Shown: in pieces, positions 1 through 13,840 of the stretch
Layout: each line of letters opens with the position of its first letter
Numbering within the stretch: position 1 is the stretch's first letter
From: Niebla homalea
Taxonomy: Eukaryota > Ascomycota > Lecanoromycetes > Lecanorales > Ramalinaceae
DNA: 64,000 nt
Reading direction: 5' to 3'
Assembly: GCA_019925105.1 (NCBI GenBank)
Contig: JAHGAU010000007.1
Location: 868,001 to 932,000, forward strand
Notes under the pieces: model-generated
Told to the model about the DNA's origin: nothing
Database searches by the model: none
The model's input: the letters and a program-made list of their open reading frames with translations, nothing else
Position numbers and translations under genes: made by a program

Positions 1-2500
1 CTTAAGTTAATAAATAAAAAGTAAATAATATAAATAATTAGATTAATTAAGCGGATAAAAACGGTAAATAATAACCAGGTAGGGATTACTAAGGTAAATA
101 AATAATAAAATTAAATAACCGAGATTCAGAAATAAATTATAATAATAATAAATAAATATTAAAAACAGAAAATATAATAAAAAATACTTACTAAAATTAT
201 AATTATTAAGTTAATTATAAACTATAATTAATTATAAAACGCATATAACTTCCTATATTAAACTTACGATTAATATTAAGATTAAGTAATATATAACGTA
301 TTAAAGAAAAAGCGTTTACTTAAACTATATTCCGATATTAAAAATCTATAAAAAGGAATTAATAATGGTTAATTAAAAAGTAAATTAATTTATATATATT
401 TAAATAAAAATTATAATCGCCCGGTTAATATTTAAAGATATAGTTTAAATAAGCGTTATTTAATAAACCTTTAATATAACGGTAATTAATAAAAGTAAAT
501 CGATGACCGCTATTAATTTATTAATATTAAATATACGTTTAAGTATTTTTACGTATATAAAAAACGTAAACCTAAATATATACTATAAGAAGCTCTTAAA
601 AGTAAGAAAGTTAAAATAGGCTAAAATTAAAAGGGATTAATAAATATAGCTTTAAATAAATTATTTAATTAATATCTAAATAAACCTTAATAATAACAGG
701 GATATATTTATTTAATTTAATAAAATTAATAATTAAAATACGCCTTTTAAAGTATAGGGATATAATAAGGGTAATTTTAATTAATATAATTTAAGTTAAA
801 AAATCCGAAAAAACTATAAAGAAGTTAATATAAATATAAAGTAAATAACTAATATTAAAATTATAAATTTATATATACTCTTAAAAGGATAATTAATAGT
901 TAAGTATATAAATAAGTTAGATTTAGGATAAATTAATTAAAATATAAAAGGAATTAGAAATTAAAAAAGTTAAAAAAAAAATAAAAAAATTTAAAAAAGT
1001 AAAAAGAAGTAAAAAAAATAAATAAGCGAGAAGGATAAAGTAAATAATTATATAATAGAATTATTAAATAAATAAATAATTAAACGTTATTTTTAACGTT
1101 TTACTTATTAACGGAACCGGCTAAAACGGAACTTAATAAAGATAATAAGCAATATTACCATATTTAAAAGGAACCCCTTTTAATATGTTTTTTAAAAATA
1201 CCCATATCGGGATAATCGTACGTAAGTTATTAAGAGAATATAAAAATATATTTCATTTATAAATAAATACGGCCCTGAAGGTACCCAATATATTAATTAA
1301 TTAAAAGAAAAGCATATAAATAGATAAAAGTAAATATTAAAAATTATAATAAAAAGTATACCTTTAATAAATATTATTAAGTATAATAATAAGCGTTAGA
1401 AAAGTTTATATAAAGGTTAAAGAGCTATTTAAAGATTAATAAATAATTATTTTATTTTTTTCTTTTTTCCTTTACCTTTTTAAGAAGTAATATATAAATA
1501 ATAATAATTATAATAAATTATTACCTTTTAATTACTTTCTTAATATTAATATAATAAATTAATAAAAAGATAATATTAATAAATAAATACGAATTAAGCA
1601 ATTATATATAATATTATTTTAAATACGTTAATAAAAAGAAATATTAAGATTTATAAAAAAATTCAAATAAAATTTACTTAAATAATTAAGCCTTTTTAAA
1701 ACGTACTTAAAGTTACGTAATAAACTTACTTAAAATATACTTAATAATAACGGGATTAAAAAAGATATTAAAAGTATATAAATAGAAAAATAAAATAAAA
1801 AGTAATTAATTATAAGGTTTTATCCTTATAAGGGGCGGTATTTATAATCTTTTAACGAGCGGAATAAAGTATATTATATCCTTATATAGATTAAGTATAT
1901 TATATTTAAAAAAGATATAAATATAGGTAGCTTAAGCCTTAAAATAAATAGACATAAAATACCGAGGTTACCATTATTAATAAATCAGAATAATAGAATT
2001 AAAGGGTTACCCTTAAGAAAATCAAGTTTTAATATATTTATTTATTATTATTAAGTAAGATTTAAGAATAAAACTATAAGAAAAATAAATATATATATAT
2101 ATAAACGGTATTAAAAAATAAAAAGCATTTATTAATAATACGTAATATTAAAAAAATAAATTTATTATAAAGGGAATAAAGGTAAGTTAATATTATATTA
2201 ATATTTCTTTAACTTTTATACTTATAATAATTTAGATTATTAAAAGGATATTATAAAAAATATATATACGATTAAAATATATATAAATAAATATAATATA
2301 ATTTAAAGTATAATAATATTAAAGGTAGTACTTTATTATAAAGGGAGTTAAAAAAAAAAAAAGTATAAAAGATATTAAACTTATAGATAAGTATATAAAG
2401 GAATAGAAATATTAAAAAAATTAATTAAGGATAGAATCAATTTATATATACTTTAAAAGGAAAAAGGATAACGGATTACCATAATAAGTAACCTATACCT
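1..2500. repeat. AT-rich RIP-degraded repeat DNA, element unidentified
   Basis: This stretch is almost entirely A and T, dense in TpA, with stops in every frame, as expected of repeats mutated by C-to-T RIP. Small islands with some GC (around 1100-1290 and 1830-1990) show that mutation was uneven. No reverse transcriptase, transposase or gag motif could be read, and I could not assign it to the LINE that follows. It is seen directly as a compositional block; RIP is the inferred cause. Confidence 0.7.
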
Positions 2501-2504
2501 TACC

Positions 2505-2700
2505 AATCTATATAAGGGCTGCGGCCCATCTTCAATTGTACTCCATTGCCACCTGCTATTTTATCACTTTTGCTCTTTCTTTCCTTCCCATCTTTTCTAC
2601 CTCTTTAAACAGCGATATCGTAAAAGGTCCTTCCTTATTAACCGGCGGCGGGTTATATACGTTGTGGATACTAAGGTCGCCCTTTAAGTCCCCTTCCCTT
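2505..2700 (-). other. RIP-spared patch inside LINE copy 1
   Basis: Base composition returns to about half GC here, in sharp contrast to both sides. On the minus strand the frame reads through the DLSIHNVYNP endonuclease motif and on for about 30 more codons to a stop. The corresponding stretch of copy 2 (about 7940-8060) is the same sequence with many C-to-T and G-to-A changes. The patch therefore shows part of the element before mutation. Confidence 0.7.
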
Positions 2701-4875
2701 ATAATATAAAGTATATAAAGGTTTTTATTATAATAAATAATATCTTAGTTATTTACGTTAAGCCGCTTATTTATAAAAAAGTATATTTTAGTTATCTTAT
2801 CCCCTTTAAAGGCTAAATAAAACCTTTTTTCCGGGTTAATAAATAAATATATATATAGGTTATACGGTAATTCCTATATTATTATAACGTTAACGTTTTT
2901 AATTTCTTTAAATTTAAATATTAATATTATAACTTTAATTTTTTCATTACGGATATTTTATTATATTACTCTTAAAAACGTTAATATATTATATATTAAC
3001 CTTTATAAAAACTTTTTTTTATACTTATTTAAGTTATAAACTTCTTATTAAAGTTAAGCGTTTTTTAACCTGGTATTTTCCCGGTTATTATTAAAGACGT
3101 AAGACGGCCGGCCCTTAAAGTCGGGATTATAAAAAGCTTTCTTTTTTTTACCGTTATTTACTTTTTATTATTTAATTAATTAAGCTTATATTTTAAGGCT
3201 ATTTTTAATTAACCTATTAAATTAATCTTATATATATTATACCGTTAGATTTTTATAATTATCCGGGTTTTTTTACGTTTAATCTCCCTGGCTTTTATTA
3301 TATATTTAGAATCCTATATTAAGTATCTTTCCTTATTATATATAACGTATTTAAGCGTATTTTTTATAAGTTCCTTAATTATTAACTTTATATATTTATA
3401 AATATTATAGCCCTTAACGTAAATTATATATTTTATAATATTAAAATATTTTATAATAATATATTTATAACTTTAATACTTAAAATATTAATAAATATTA
3501 ACCGTTTTATCTTATAATTAAGTTATTTTAAAAGATCTTTTTTTAATAATCTTTTTATTTAAAACGTTATTATATATTTTTATTAACGTTATATTTAATA
3601 TAATAGTAAAATACCTTTTTATATATTTTAAAGAATTAAGTTTTTTTATTATTAATAAAAATTTATAATTAATAATCTTAAGCTTTAAGTAAAGAATTAT
3701 ATTCTCTTTTTTTATATTTTTTAATATAATCTTTTTTTTAACTTCCTTAAAATATAAAAAATATATTTTATTTATTATAATCATAAATAATTACCTTAAA
3801 ACCTTAATTAATTTATATTTTCCTTTATTAACTTAAGTTTTAAACTTTTTTAAGTTTTTTTTTATTTTTAAAAATATTATATTAAGGAAAATATTTTTAT
3901 TTTATAGCTTATATACCGTAATAATTTATTTTATTAATAATTCCGTCGTTATTTTAAAAGTTTTTATTAATTATAACGGGTTTATTTTTACCGCTATATT
4001 CTTTTCCTTATTATTAAATAAACAGACTATTATTATTTTTATTTTTTTTAATATGGTTATTTTTTCCTCCGTTATCCCCTTATTTTTACCGCGGGTATCC
4101 TTTTTATTACCCTTATTGTCCAGTTTTCTTTTATTTAAGGGGCCGCCGTTTTTATATTTTTACTTTATATATTTAATTTTAAACCGTCGTTTTTACTTTT
4201 TATTAACGTTTTTATTTCCGCCCTTTAAGAGCCCCGTAAACGCTCTATTTCCCTTAATTTTATCCTTATTTTTATATAAAAGTCCTTTACGTTTTTTAAT
4301 TTAATTTATAGTATCGGTTAAGTCTTTAACGTAATATCCTTTTATTTTATTATAAGGAGTCCTTTTAAGGTTTTTACCGTTTCTTTTATTGCCTTTTTGC
4401 CGTTTTTTATTGGGCGATATATTATTTCCGTTTTTTATTTTTAATCCCTTAAAGTTCCGTCCTTTTTATTAACTTTATTTCTTTTTTATATATTTTTAAT
4501 AATATTTTTACCGCGGTCTTTTTATCTTTTCCTTCCGCTTATACCCTTTATTATTAATATTATACCGGCCTTCCCACCCCCTTATTTACCCATTATTTCC
4601 GTATTATTATTACGTATTTTATACGCTTTAATACGCGTATTTTATTAACCTTAATTCCCTTATTTATTTTAAACGTTATCTGGTTTATTATTATTATATT
4701 ACCCGTATGCGTTATTGCCGTTTCTATTAATATAGGCTATTTACCCGTTTATTACCTTATTCTTAACCACCACGCCACTTTTACTTATCGCACTTAATAT
4801 ACTCCCCTCATTATAGTTAAAGCTATACATATACGTATTATTTTAGACCTCTAAGGTCCCTTTATTCGTTGCCAT
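2505..4875 (-). mobile_element. Tad-like LINE copy 1 (minus strand), RIP-degraded, 3' part missing
   Basis: Read on the minus strand, the copy begins with an ATG at 4875 (MATNKGT) that matches the start of copy 2 at 5742, and the preceding bases also match, so the 5' untranslated region is shared. It runs to an endonuclease-like segment at 2649-2678, DLSIHNVYNP, typical of the endonuclease/exonuclease/phosphatase domain of fungal LINEs. Homology with copy 2 is also visible at 3095-3160 against about 7490-7555. The match stops near 2505, so reverse transcriptase and the 3' end are missing. Nearly all of it is converted to A/T except the last about 190 bases. Confidence is good for a LINE and moderate for the exact ends. 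Confidence 0.75.
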
Positions 4876-5741
4876 CTTAAATCACTTCTATCAAGTTAAA
4901 ATTATATAATATCGGTAATTTAATAATATTAAATATTAAAAATCTGAAATTAAAGTAATTAAATAAGAAGCTTACGTTTTAATTTATAAGACCCTTTAAA
5001 ATTAATAATAAAATTAAGACGTAAACGTACCGTTTATTCCTTTTTATTACTTATTGAATTTATCTTATTATTTATATTTTTTTTTAAAGTTTTATTATAT
5101 TCGAGTTAATTATTAAACGGCGGAAATTATAATATAAGTATTTAAATTAATTAATAATAAAAAGGAATAAGTAATTAAAGAAATTATTAATAAAGTTAAA
5201 AGTAAAAAGGGCGTTTAATATTAAGTTAAGTAAGTTAATTAAGGCTTTAAATATAATTAATAAGTACCGGAAACGGACTTAAAATACTCTTAAAAATTAC
5301 GGGAATAATACGATAAAAATATACGGAATAAAAAAAGACGTAAATAAGGTTATAACGTTACGATAACGGAAGTTATATATATAGTTAATAATTATATATA
5401 TAATTAATACTATAGCTATTTAACCCTTATATATTATCCTTCCGTAAGATTATTAAAGTCTAAGCTTTAATTAATAACTTTACTTATTACGGGTATTACG
5501 TACGCGGATAAGCCGGCGTTATAATAGCGATTATCTTTATTATAATATTATAACTAATAAAAGTGGCTTTAATAATAGTTACGATAATATTAAAAAGCGA
5601 AAAAACGTAAACGTTTAACGCATTATTAAATAAACGATATTAAGTAAATAAAACTAAAAAAATAAAATTATTAAAGTAATAAAAGATTAATAAATATATT
5701 TATTAAATTTACGTTAATATATTAATAACTTATAGAAGAAA
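4876..5741. repeat. Spacer between the two facing LINE 5' ends
   Basis: The two copies face away from each other across this 866-base AT-rich spacer. The bases immediately upstream of both ATGs are similar (an AACTT..ATAGAAG element just before each start), consistent with an inverted pair of 5' untranslated regions. No independent coding signal is visible. Confidence 0.55.
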
Positions 5742-8700
5742 ATGGCGACGAACAAAGGGACCCCAGAGGTCTAAAACGATACGTATATATATAACTCTAA
5801 TAATAATAAGGGAAATATATTAAGTACGATAAGTGGAAATAGCGTAATAATTAAGAATAAGGTAATAAACAGGTAAATAACCTATATTAATAAAAACGGC
5901 GACGACGCGTACGGGTAATATAATAATAATAAACTAAATAATATTTAAAATAAATAAAAGAATTAAGGTTAATAAAATATATATATTAAAGCGCGTAAAA
6001 CGCATAATAATAATACGGAGGTAATAGGTAAATAAGGGGGTAAAAAGGCCGGTATGGCATTAATAATAAAAAATATAAACGGAAAAAAAAGGCGGGAAGA
6101 TTATAATAAAAGTATTATTAAGGATATATAAAAGGGAAATAAAGTTAATAAAAAGGATAAAACCTTAAAGGATTAAAGGTAAAAGGCAGAGATAATACGT
6201 CGTCCGGTAAATAAAGGCGAAAGGGCAATAAAGGAGGCGGTAAAGGCCTTAAAAGGACTTTTTACGATAGAGTAAAAGGATATTACGTTAAAGACTTAAC
6301 CGATACTATAGATTAAATTAAAAAGCGTAAGGGACTTCTGTATAAAAATAGGGATAAAATTAAGGGAAACGGAGTATTTACGGGGCTCTTAAGGAACGGG
6401 AATAAAGGCATTAATAAAAAATAAAAATAACGGCTTAAAATTAAGGGTATAAAATAAAAATACGAAGGCGGTAATCCTTTAAGTAAAAAAGAGCTAAGTA
6501 ACGAAAATAATAAAAAAAGTGCCCGCGGTAAAAAATAAAGGGATAATAAAGGAAAAAATAGCTATATTAAGGAAAATGAAAATAATAACGGTCAGCCTAT
6601 TTAATAATAAGGAGAAAAACACGGTTATAGAAATAAATTTATTATAATTAATAAAGGCTTTTAAGGTAATAACGGAACTATTAATAAAATAAATTATTAT
6701 AATATATAAATTATAAAGTAAAAATCTTTTTTTTAATATAACGTTATTAAAAATAAAAGAAAGCTTAAAAAGGTTTAAGGCTTAAATTAATAAAAGAAAA
6801 TATAAGTTAATTAAGGTTTTAAGATAATCGTTTATTATTATAATAAATAAAATATATCTATTATGTTTTATAAAAATTAAAAAAAAAATTACGTTAAAAA
6901 GTATAAAAAAAAAGAATATAATTCTTTACTTAAGGTTTAAAATTATTAATTATAAGCTTCTTTTAATAATAAAAAGACTTAATTCCTTAAAATATATAAA
7001 AAGGTATTTTATTATTATATTAAGTATAATATTAATAAAAATATATAATAACGTTTTAAATAAAAAGATTATTAAAGGGGAATCGCTTAAAATAACTTAA
7101 TTATAAAATAGGGCGGTAAATATTTATTAATATTTTAAATATTAAAGCTATAAATATATTATTATAAAATATTTTAATATTATAAAATATACGGTTTACG
7201 TTAAGGGCTATAATACCTATAAGTATATAAAGTTAATAATTAAGGGACTTATAAAGGGTATACTTAAATATATTACGTATAATAAAGAAGAATACTTAAT
7301 ATAAGATTTTAAATATATAATAAGAGTTAAGGAAATTAAACGTAAAAAAACCCGGATAATTATGAAAATTTAACGGTATAATACGTACGGAATTAATTTA
7401 ACGGATTAATTAAAAATAATTTTAAAACGTAAGTTTAATTAATTAAATAATAAAAAGTAAATAATAATAATAAATAAAGTAAAAAAAAAAAGCTCCTTAC
7501 GATCCCGATTTTAAGGGCCGGCCGTTTTACGTCTTTAATAATAATTAGGAAAATATTAAATTAAAAAACGTTTAATTTTAATAAGAAGTCCGTAACTTAA
7601 ATAAATATAAATAAAAAAAGTCTTTATAAAGGTTAATATATAATATATTAACGCTTTTAAGAATAATATAATATAACGTCCGTAATAAAAGAATTAAAGT
7701 AATAATATTAATATTTAAGTTTAAAAAAGTTAAGGACGTTAATATTATAATAATATAGGAATTACTATATAGTCCGTATATATATTTATTTATTAACTTA
7801 AAAGAAAGGTTTTATTTAACCTTTAAAAAGGATAAAATAATTAAAATATACTTCTTTATAAATAAGTGGTTTAACGTAAATAATTAGGATATTACTTATT
7901 ATAATAAAAACCTTTATATACTCCGTATTATAAAAAAAGGGGATTTAAAGGGTAACTTTAATATTTATAATATATATAATCCGCCGTTAATTAATAAAGA
8001 AAAATCGTTTACGATATTATTATTTAAAGAGGTCTTAATTACTCTAAGTAAATATATATTATTTAAAAACTTTAATTTATATTATTATATATAAAATGAA
8101 AAAAAACATATAATAAATTACGTTAAATTAAACGATTTATTAATAGTTATTACTTAAGTTAACTTCTTATTATTAATATTATAAAGGATTATTACGTAAA
8201 AGAGTCGTAAATTTAAAATAACGATTAATTTAACCTTTAATACGGAAGGGGTTATTAACGTAATTATAACGTATAAACTATAAAAGGACTTAAAATATAA
8301 CTCGGATTATATATTAATATAAATAACCTTAAATTAAGCCGTTAATATAACCTTATTATTACCGGTAAGGAAGGCGTAAAAAACGGTTAAAATAATAAAG
8401 GTTTATATAAAAATGGAGGAGATAATAATATAGTTCGTAAACCTCCCTTAATTAAATAATAAAAACCAGATTAATTTCTTTATAAAGTGAATAATAAAAA
8501 CATTAAATAAAATAATTAATAAAATAATTTTAATAATAAAGTTTTTTTTAAAAAGTTAAAACCTATTAAAATAAAGGATATATGACCGTAACCGTAAAAA
8601 TGAAAAGGCTAATAAAATAAACTTTTAAATATAAAAATTAAGAAATACTTAATTAATTAAAAGTTACTTAAGAAAAAAAAAATTATTAAGAAGGTTAAAT

Positions 8701-11550
8701 AAATATATTTTCGGTCTATAATATATAACTTAACGGTTTTACCTCGTAATATCTAAAAGTTAATAAAGTATAATAGGGAATAAAGTAAAAAATTAAAGTT
8801 TATCCTTAAATTCCTATCCCTTAAAAGACTTAATAATATATTAATTAATACCTTTAACGGCAAAATTAAGGCCCTTAAAAAGTATTTTTCCCCCTTCCGT
8901 TAAAGGTTAACTTAAATAATATTAACGGTATTATATACTTTAATCCTATATTAATAAATAAGGTAATAATATAAAATATAATAATTAAAGCGATTAATAA
9001 ATTAAAGAAAAATAAAGCCCCGGGATTAAATAAAATCCTTAATAAATTCTTATTAATAATAATATTGCCGTTTAAGAAGGTTTTTATTTATTTCTTTTAA
9101 ATATATTTTAACGTCGGTTATTATTTACGTAAGTTTAAGGAAACGAAAATAATTATCCTTAAGAAGTTTATTAAGCCGGATTACTTTAAGGTAAAGTCTT
9201 ATAGATTTATTATATTCTTTTATACGTTAAAAAAGGCCTTAAAAACGGTAATAATAAAGATCCTTAATAATTATATAAAAAACTATAGATTTCTCCTTAA
9301 TTAATAAATAAAAATAAGGAAAAATCGGTTAATAAAAATAGCCCTTAAAGGATTAATCAATAACGTATATACGGTATAAAATTATAAGAAAAAATATATT
9401 ATAAGTCTTTTTTCTTTTAATATTATAAATATTTTTAATAAAATAAATTATTAAAGGTTATTATATAACTTAAAGAAAAAAAGGATATTACCCTTTTTAA
9501 TTAAGTAAATAAAGAGTTTCTTACGCTATTAAGTTACGTTAATTAACCTAAGATAAAAGATAAGCTTAATAAAGCCCGTTATAATAAAGATTTTTTAAAG
9601 ATTGTTTATTTTTTTTATATTATTTTTATTCTTTAACGGTTTATTAATTAAAAAGCTTATTAAATTAAAATAAAAGGTTTAAATTAATAACTTTATTAAT
9701 AACGTTTATTTTTTAGCTTATAATACCTTTATACGTATAAATTATTTAGAATTAAAATAAACTTATAAAGTTTATCTTTAATAAATAAGAACTTATAAGG
9801 TTTAATTTATATTATATAAATATAAGCTTATCTATATAATTAAGAGTTTAAAGCTATATAATATAATAACTATAATAAACTTAAGTAGAATTACGATAAA
9901 GCCGGATATTAATATTAAAATCCTTAATTTTTAAATAAATAAAAAGTTTAATTAAAAAAACTATATAAAAAAGGTTTAAAAGAAAATAACTTTATAAGAA
10001 AAAGGCCTTATTTACCTTATTATATTAATATAAAAAGTTACGTTATAGAAAGCCCGGACCGTTTATTAAGCCGTAATAAAGCTAATTATAATATATACTA
10101 TAGTTATTTAATATATACTTAAAGGTACTTTAGGATATAAGAAGAAGCTTATTTAAATATTATAAAAAGTCTAAAATCGGTATTTAAGAGTAATTAACGG
10201 TACTTATAAAATAACCTTTATCCCGGTATTAAAGTTTAAAATCTTTATACCGTTAATTAAGGTTTTATTAAATTAAATAATCGCTTAAATAAAGTTAAAG
10301 AAATATATATATTTAATTATAATAATAAAAAACGGGCGGATCCGTTAAAATCTTAATAAGTTTTAAGTTAAAAAGAGTAAATTAAAGATATTTATCCCTT
10401 TTTCCATTAAAATAAAATAAGAATAAACTAAAAAAAAATTAATTTTACCGGTATCCCGGAAATTAATTTAAATATATATAAACTCTTATTAAACGTAAAA
10501 AAAACTAAGATTAAAAGGATTTAAAGAATAAAAATTATAATAATTATTTTATAAGTTATAAAAAAATAAATTAAGTATTAATAAAGGTATAAAAACTTTA
10601 TACCTTAAAGTTATTATTATTTAATTTTTGATAATAGTAAGATTATTAATAAATATCTTTACCGTTATAATATTATAAGGAAAAATAATAATATATTAAC
10701 GATTTAACTCCGGATAAATAAGAACGGTTTAATTTATTTCTTATTTATTATATATATTAAAATCGGATAAATATTAAATATAAATATAAATAAAGAAAGT
10801 AAGATATTATATACGTTTTTATTTGTTATTTTTTATTTACGGAAATTAAGTTAGAATTTATTATAAAAATTAATATTTATAATTATTATTAAATATTATT
10901 TACGAAATAAAATATCCGGGTAACCGTTAAATTTATAATATTTACCGGATTTTTATTATAGTTTAATCTTATTATAAAAATAAATGAAATTATTAAAGAT
11001 TTTATGGAAAAAGCCCGTTATCGGTTAAAGAAAAAAAAGAAAAGCGGAAACCGGTTATATTAATTATATAAACCGGAAAGTATTTTCTATAGCCGTAAAG
11101 ATATAATAATAAATACTTATTAAAAGTCTTTAAAAAAGTTAATAACGATAATAATATAAAAAGGGTATATATTAAGCGCGTAAATATTTATAAAGATATT
11201 TAAAAGCATTACGTAAAATTAAAATAATATAAACGTATAAAGGAGCGGAAGAATAATAAACTTAAAAATAACCTTTATAAGGATATAATTATAATATTAT
11301 AAATTTACTTAGGGAATTAAAACATAGGAAATATATAAATAAATTATTATTTTTTAAACGGCCGTTAATATTCTTTATTTTAAGGGATAAAGGGTAAAAA
11401 CCTGGTAAACGCCGGTTTTTACTTTAACGTTATAAATATTAGGTTTTTACGGTTATTAATAAAATTAAAAAGCCGCGTATTAAGGAACGCCGGAATTAAT
11501 TTAGCTAGATCCGTAGTATAAATCAATTAATCAATCAATTAATCAATTAA
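5742..11550 (+). mobile_element. Tad-like LINE copy 2 (plus strand), RIP-degraded, near full length
   Basis: The copy starts with ATG at 5742 (MATNKGTPEV) followed by TAA, where the unmutated element probably had CAA; this is a CpA-to-TpA change as RIP produces. Diagnostic landmarks survive. At 9014-9037 the translation KAPGLNKI is what RIP would leave of the KAPGPDGI motif of non-LTR reverse transcriptases. At 10196-10260 the stretch beginning NGTYKITFIPVL matches the GAY-TTP-VL motif downstream of the catalytic core in fungal LINEs, about 390 codons later, which is the usual spacing. A simple repeat at 11521-11553 may be the 3' tail. The 3' end is approximate. Confidence 0.75.
9014..9037 (+). 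pseudogene. Reverse transcriptase motif relic of LINE copy 2
   Basis: The codons read K A P G L N K I. CCG-to-TTA, GAC-to-AAT and GGA-to-AAA changes, all C-to-T on one or the other strand, convert the conserved KAPGPDGI of LINE reverse transcriptases into this form. Surrounding frames are closed by stops, so the gene is dead. Confidence 0.7.
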
Positions 11551-11553
11551 TAT
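11521..11553 (+). repeat. CAATTAAT/CAATCAAT simple repeat
   Basis: Short units of the type CAATTAAT and CAATCAAT recur several times in a row directly after the last LINE-like sequence. LINE 3' ends often finish in short tandem repeats, so this may mark the 3' end of copy 2, but the unit count and position are the only evidence. Confidence 0.45.
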
Positions 11554-13624
11554 TAATAACTTTAATAATATTATTTATTTTATTGTTTTCAATAATATAT
11601 AGATTATAAGTACTTAATACTTAACGTTATTAACTTTAGTGCTTAACGCTAAACTTTAATAATATTAATGTATAAAAATAAAAAAATAATTTATAACTCC
11701 GTATTAACGCGGATTATTTTTTCCTTTTTCGTTTTCTTTTATATATAATTAACGGTATTTAAATTAAATATAAAAATATTATACCGCCCTCCTTTTCCTT
11801 TAATTCCGGGTTAAAGGTATCTTTTTAATATTATTTACCGGAAAAGCTTTTTAATTTAATTTTAAAATATTACTTTTAAAAGTTAAGGCCGACCCCTTTA
11901 ATAACGTTATTAAGGAGGGTATAACCTTTTCTTATTTTTCTTTAAATAGGCTAAAGCCCGTATTTTCCTTTTCCTTTTTACCTTTTAAATTACTGGATAT
12001 TATAAGCTTAAGGTTTACTTTTTCCACCCCGGATATAAGGTTAAAGAATAGGGAGAGATTCCCCAATAGTATTAACTTTTATAAAGGGCCTGGCCCTTTT
12101 ATATTAAGCCGATTTAATTATTAAACGTTAACGTTAATATATCGTTATTAAATTATAATTTATTTATTTACTCTTTAAGCCGGATAACCTTTTTTTCCGT
12201 TATTTTAATGTAAACGGTAAATGTTTCTTTCTTAATTTAAAAAACCGATATTTCTCCTTTAACTTTTAAGGTAATTTAACGGAGTATATACTCCGTTTAA
12301 CCGGTAATAATTAATATTTAATTAATATTTAACCGGAAAACTTTAAGATCCCAAAGGATTTTATTACGTTTCCGTATATATTAAGTTTACGCTTTAATAA
12401 ACCGTATACCGATCGATCGATACTTATATATTTATTGAATTACCCGGGGCTATAATTAATCCGGGAATTATATATATATTAAAGTAATAACGGTCCGATA
12501 ACGTTAAAGATATTTATAGGAAGGTAACGGGAAGGGTATCGTTTATTACGAGACTTATGGTAAAGTAAAAGGCCTTATTAATACGAAAGTTTATCCTATA
12601 AAAAGCAAGTTAAATAAGGTATTATTATATATATTATTGATATTATATTTACGTTTACGTTAATAACGCGTCGTTATATATACGTTATATAACTTAAATT
12701 AAGGTAAACTTATATATCTTATTAATAAATAAAAATAAACGGACTATTAATGTAAGTAAAACGCTTATATAATGTTAATATTATTTATTATAATAATATT
12801 ATAAATGAATTAAATATATAGCTATATATATATTAACTTTTAAATATTAATATATATCTTTAATAAATTATATTAATAAGAATAATTAAAATTATCAAGG
12901 AAAAAAGAAAAAAAGTTTAAAATAAAATAAAGGCCTTATTATAATAACGCGCCGTTTTTATAATAATGTTTACCTTTATTATAACGTAATAAGTTAATAA
13001 TAAAGCCTTAAATAATTATTAATTAATATTATAAAAACTCTTTTCTTAATTTTTTTTATTAAGTTTTATAAATTTTTTTTTTAAATAAGCTTTATAAGTT
13101 ATATTAATTATTTATTAATATGAAATATATTTATTATATTTATTATATTATTATTAAATAAATATTATTATATTTACGTATATACTTAAGGATTCTTTTC
13201 CTTTTACCTTTTTTTTATTAGGTTTAATAATAGGTTTTTAATAAGCCTTGTATTTAACCGGCTTTATTTTAATTTCTTAAATATATCTCTTTATACTTTA
13301 AAAAATAATATATAAAGGAAAAGATAATTATTAATAGTTAATATTATCTTTACGCCGGCGTTATAATAATACGTTATATTATTACGTTAAAATAAACCGT
13401 TAAACCTTAATAAAAAGCCTTAATAACGGCCTTAATATACGTTATTTATAAGCCGTAACTTAACCGGCGTAAAACGGGGTAATTATTATTTTTACCTTAA
13501 GTAAAGGTTATATCTTAATTCTTTTTAAATTCCTTAAGAATTAATTTTATTATTAATTTATTTATTAAAGTAATACTTAAGTATCCAGACCGTAACGTTA
13601 CGTTTTCTATACCTACCTTTATTA
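11554..13624. repeat. AT-rich RIP-degraded repeat DNA, element unidentified
   Basis: The block has the same AT-rich, TpA-rich composition and closed frames as the rest of the island. Pyrimidine-rich stretches of intermediate GC occur near 11,780-12,080, which suggests a second element in another orientation, but no protein motif could be read in any frame. Confidence 0.55.
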
Positions 13625-13840
13625 ATCCCGCCGGCGTGCCGCCAGCGGAGTCAGTCTAATAAAGTGGGTGGTAAGTGTATGAATAATGATCTATATAAGT
13701 GCTATGCAGGAGTAATATGTAGGTGCGCATGCCAAGCACCAGGCACCCGCTATACCCCTTTAGGCCTTAGTGCCCGTAAAGGTCTTGGCAATGGCCTTTC
13801 CATATAACAATTACGTAAGGCCGATCGGGTGGAGCGAGCG
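13625..13840. other. GC-normal island within the AT-rich block
   Basis: About 215 bases of ordinary composition, rich in CpG and CpA, interrupt the mutated DNA with sharp edges. No open frame, tRNA fold or transposon terminus could be recognised. It may be single-copy DNA between two insertions, which RIP does not target, or an insertion younger than the last RIP cycle. Confidence 0.6.

Noticed and set aside
3518..3784. Open frame of 88 codons in the AT-rich block
   Set aside because: Almost only Ile, Lys, Leu, Tyr and Asn, as expected of mutated A/T DNA; lies within the LINE relic on the minus strand.
4053..4304. Open frame of 83 codons in the AT-rich block
   Set aside because: Antisense to the LINE gag region; composition-driven Phe/Leu string with no motif.
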